In this document: piece after piece, positions 63,567-64,000 of the stretch
Position numbering within the stretch: the stretch's first letter is position 1
Layout: every line of letters starts with the position of its first letter
Assembly: GCA_008501735.1 (NCBI GenBank)
Contig: QQUF01000056.1
Location: forward strand, 1-64,000
Reading direction: 5' to 3'
Source of the DNA: Calditrichota bacterium
GTDB taxonomy: Bacteria > CLD3
DNA length: 64,000 nt
Translations under genes and position numbers: made by a program
Notes under the pieces: generated by a model
Database searches by the model: none
What the model saw: the letters and a program-made list of their open reading frames with translations, nothing else
What the model was told of the DNA's origin: nothing

Positions 63567-64000
63567 ATGGATTCTCAATTATTTTTAGGTGTATTTACAG
63601 ACGAACACGACATTTTAGAAGCTACGAAAGCTACTAACAAAGCAGGTTACACAATTCACGATGTTTACACTCCTTATGCAGTTCACGGACTTGAAAGTGC
63701 AATGGGTTTGAAGCCGAGCAGACTGACTTACGTTTGCTTGATTTTTGGACTTATTGGTTTGTCGCTTGGAGTTTATGCTCAGTTTTGGATTGGCTCAATT
63801 GATTGGCCCCTAAACATTGGTGGAAAACCTTTTAATTCTTTACCTGCTTACTTACCTGTAATTTTTGAATTGACAGTTTTAATTGCCGGATTGGGAGTTG
63901 TTTTCTCAATGTTTTTCCGCACGAAACTTCGTCCCGGAGGGAAAAACTTTATGCCTGATTTAGGTGTAACAAACGACAGATTTGTTATTGCTTTGGAGCA
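63567..64000 (+). CDS. actD: Alternative complex III subunit D, N-terminal part (runs off the window)
   Basis: The first 144 codons are present. GGAGGA lies 7 nt before the ATG, 3 nt after actC. It begins with a small ferredoxin-like DUF3341 domain (MDSQLFLGVFTDEHDILEAT) and has two membrane segments (about residues 55-75 and 102-123), the layout of ActD. Its sequence and position after actC make the call firm even though the gene is cut by the window edge. Confidence 0.9.
   Translation, partial: MDSQLFLGVFTDEHDILEATKATNKAGYTIHDVYTPYAVHGLESAMGLKPSRLTYVCLIFGLIGLSLGVYAQFWIGSIDWPLNIGGKPFNSLPAYLPVIFELTVLIAGLGVVFSMFFRTKLRPGGKNFMPDLGVTNDRFVIALE

Overview
The window is AT-rich bacterial chromosome, densely packed with genes on both strands. 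It looks like a member of the Bacteroidota/Chlorobiota (FCB) superphylum, perhaps an Ignavibacteria- or Kapabacteria-like lineage. The reasons are an alternative complex III (act) operon, a TAnnTTTG-type promoter in front of the ferredoxin gene, and many short perfect palindromes between genes of the kind common in Bacteroidota. The assignment is inference; there is no rRNA, tRNA or CRISPR in the window to anchor it.

Layout. 1-10.4 kb is housekeeping: the start of a secreted protein, a 7Fe ferredoxin, dapA with an ECF sigma factor, metK, a sugar nucleotidyltransferase, parAB, groESL, an HD protein and a DHH phosphoesterase. 10.5-20.5 kb carries mutS2, a saccharopine-dehydrogenase-like enzyme, a 940-residue hybrid histidine kinase, ftsY, a radical SAM/SPASM protein, pyrK and a HEPN/MNT toxin-antitoxin pair. 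20.7-25.1 kb holds a flavoprotein plus NosR-like Fe-S membrane protein pair, followed by an unusual tandem duplication. In that duplication the last 136 bp of the Fe-S gene and a small membrane-protein gene appear twice, and the second Fe-S tail forms a 45-residue mini-ferredoxin frame. 25.2-43 kb has clpB, a fused CDP-alcohol phosphotransferase, a glycosyltransferase, a Wza/Wzz/TPR export cluster, a GT87-like membrane enzyme, a rhomboid protease, a 37-residue membrane peptide and an AsmA-like protein.

The most coherent system is at 43.1-64 kb. A membrane histidine kinase with a symmetric four-cysteine motif and an NtrC-type response regulator with an intact GAFTGA loop precede a respiratory block in the Thermus-like order narC-narG-narH-narJ-narI-narK1-narK2. 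Genes of alternative complex III (actA, actB, actC, actD) follow on the same strand. The 355-bp gap before narC contains two related GCATAC-type palindromes and, about 100-180 bp further on, a near-consensus sigma-54 promoter. The regulator gene has its own sigma-54-like promoter. This reads as a phospho-relay that switches on quinol-dependent nitrate respiration together with a quinol:cytochrome c oxidoreductase.

Sigma-54 signals are not limited to respiration. groESL has a perfect -24/-12 element and clpB a one-mismatch element, with no CIRCE operator visible, so the chaperones may also be under RpoN control. Several palindrome families recur between genes, and one palindrome plus a dispersed T-rich repeat appear inside the GT87-like coding region.
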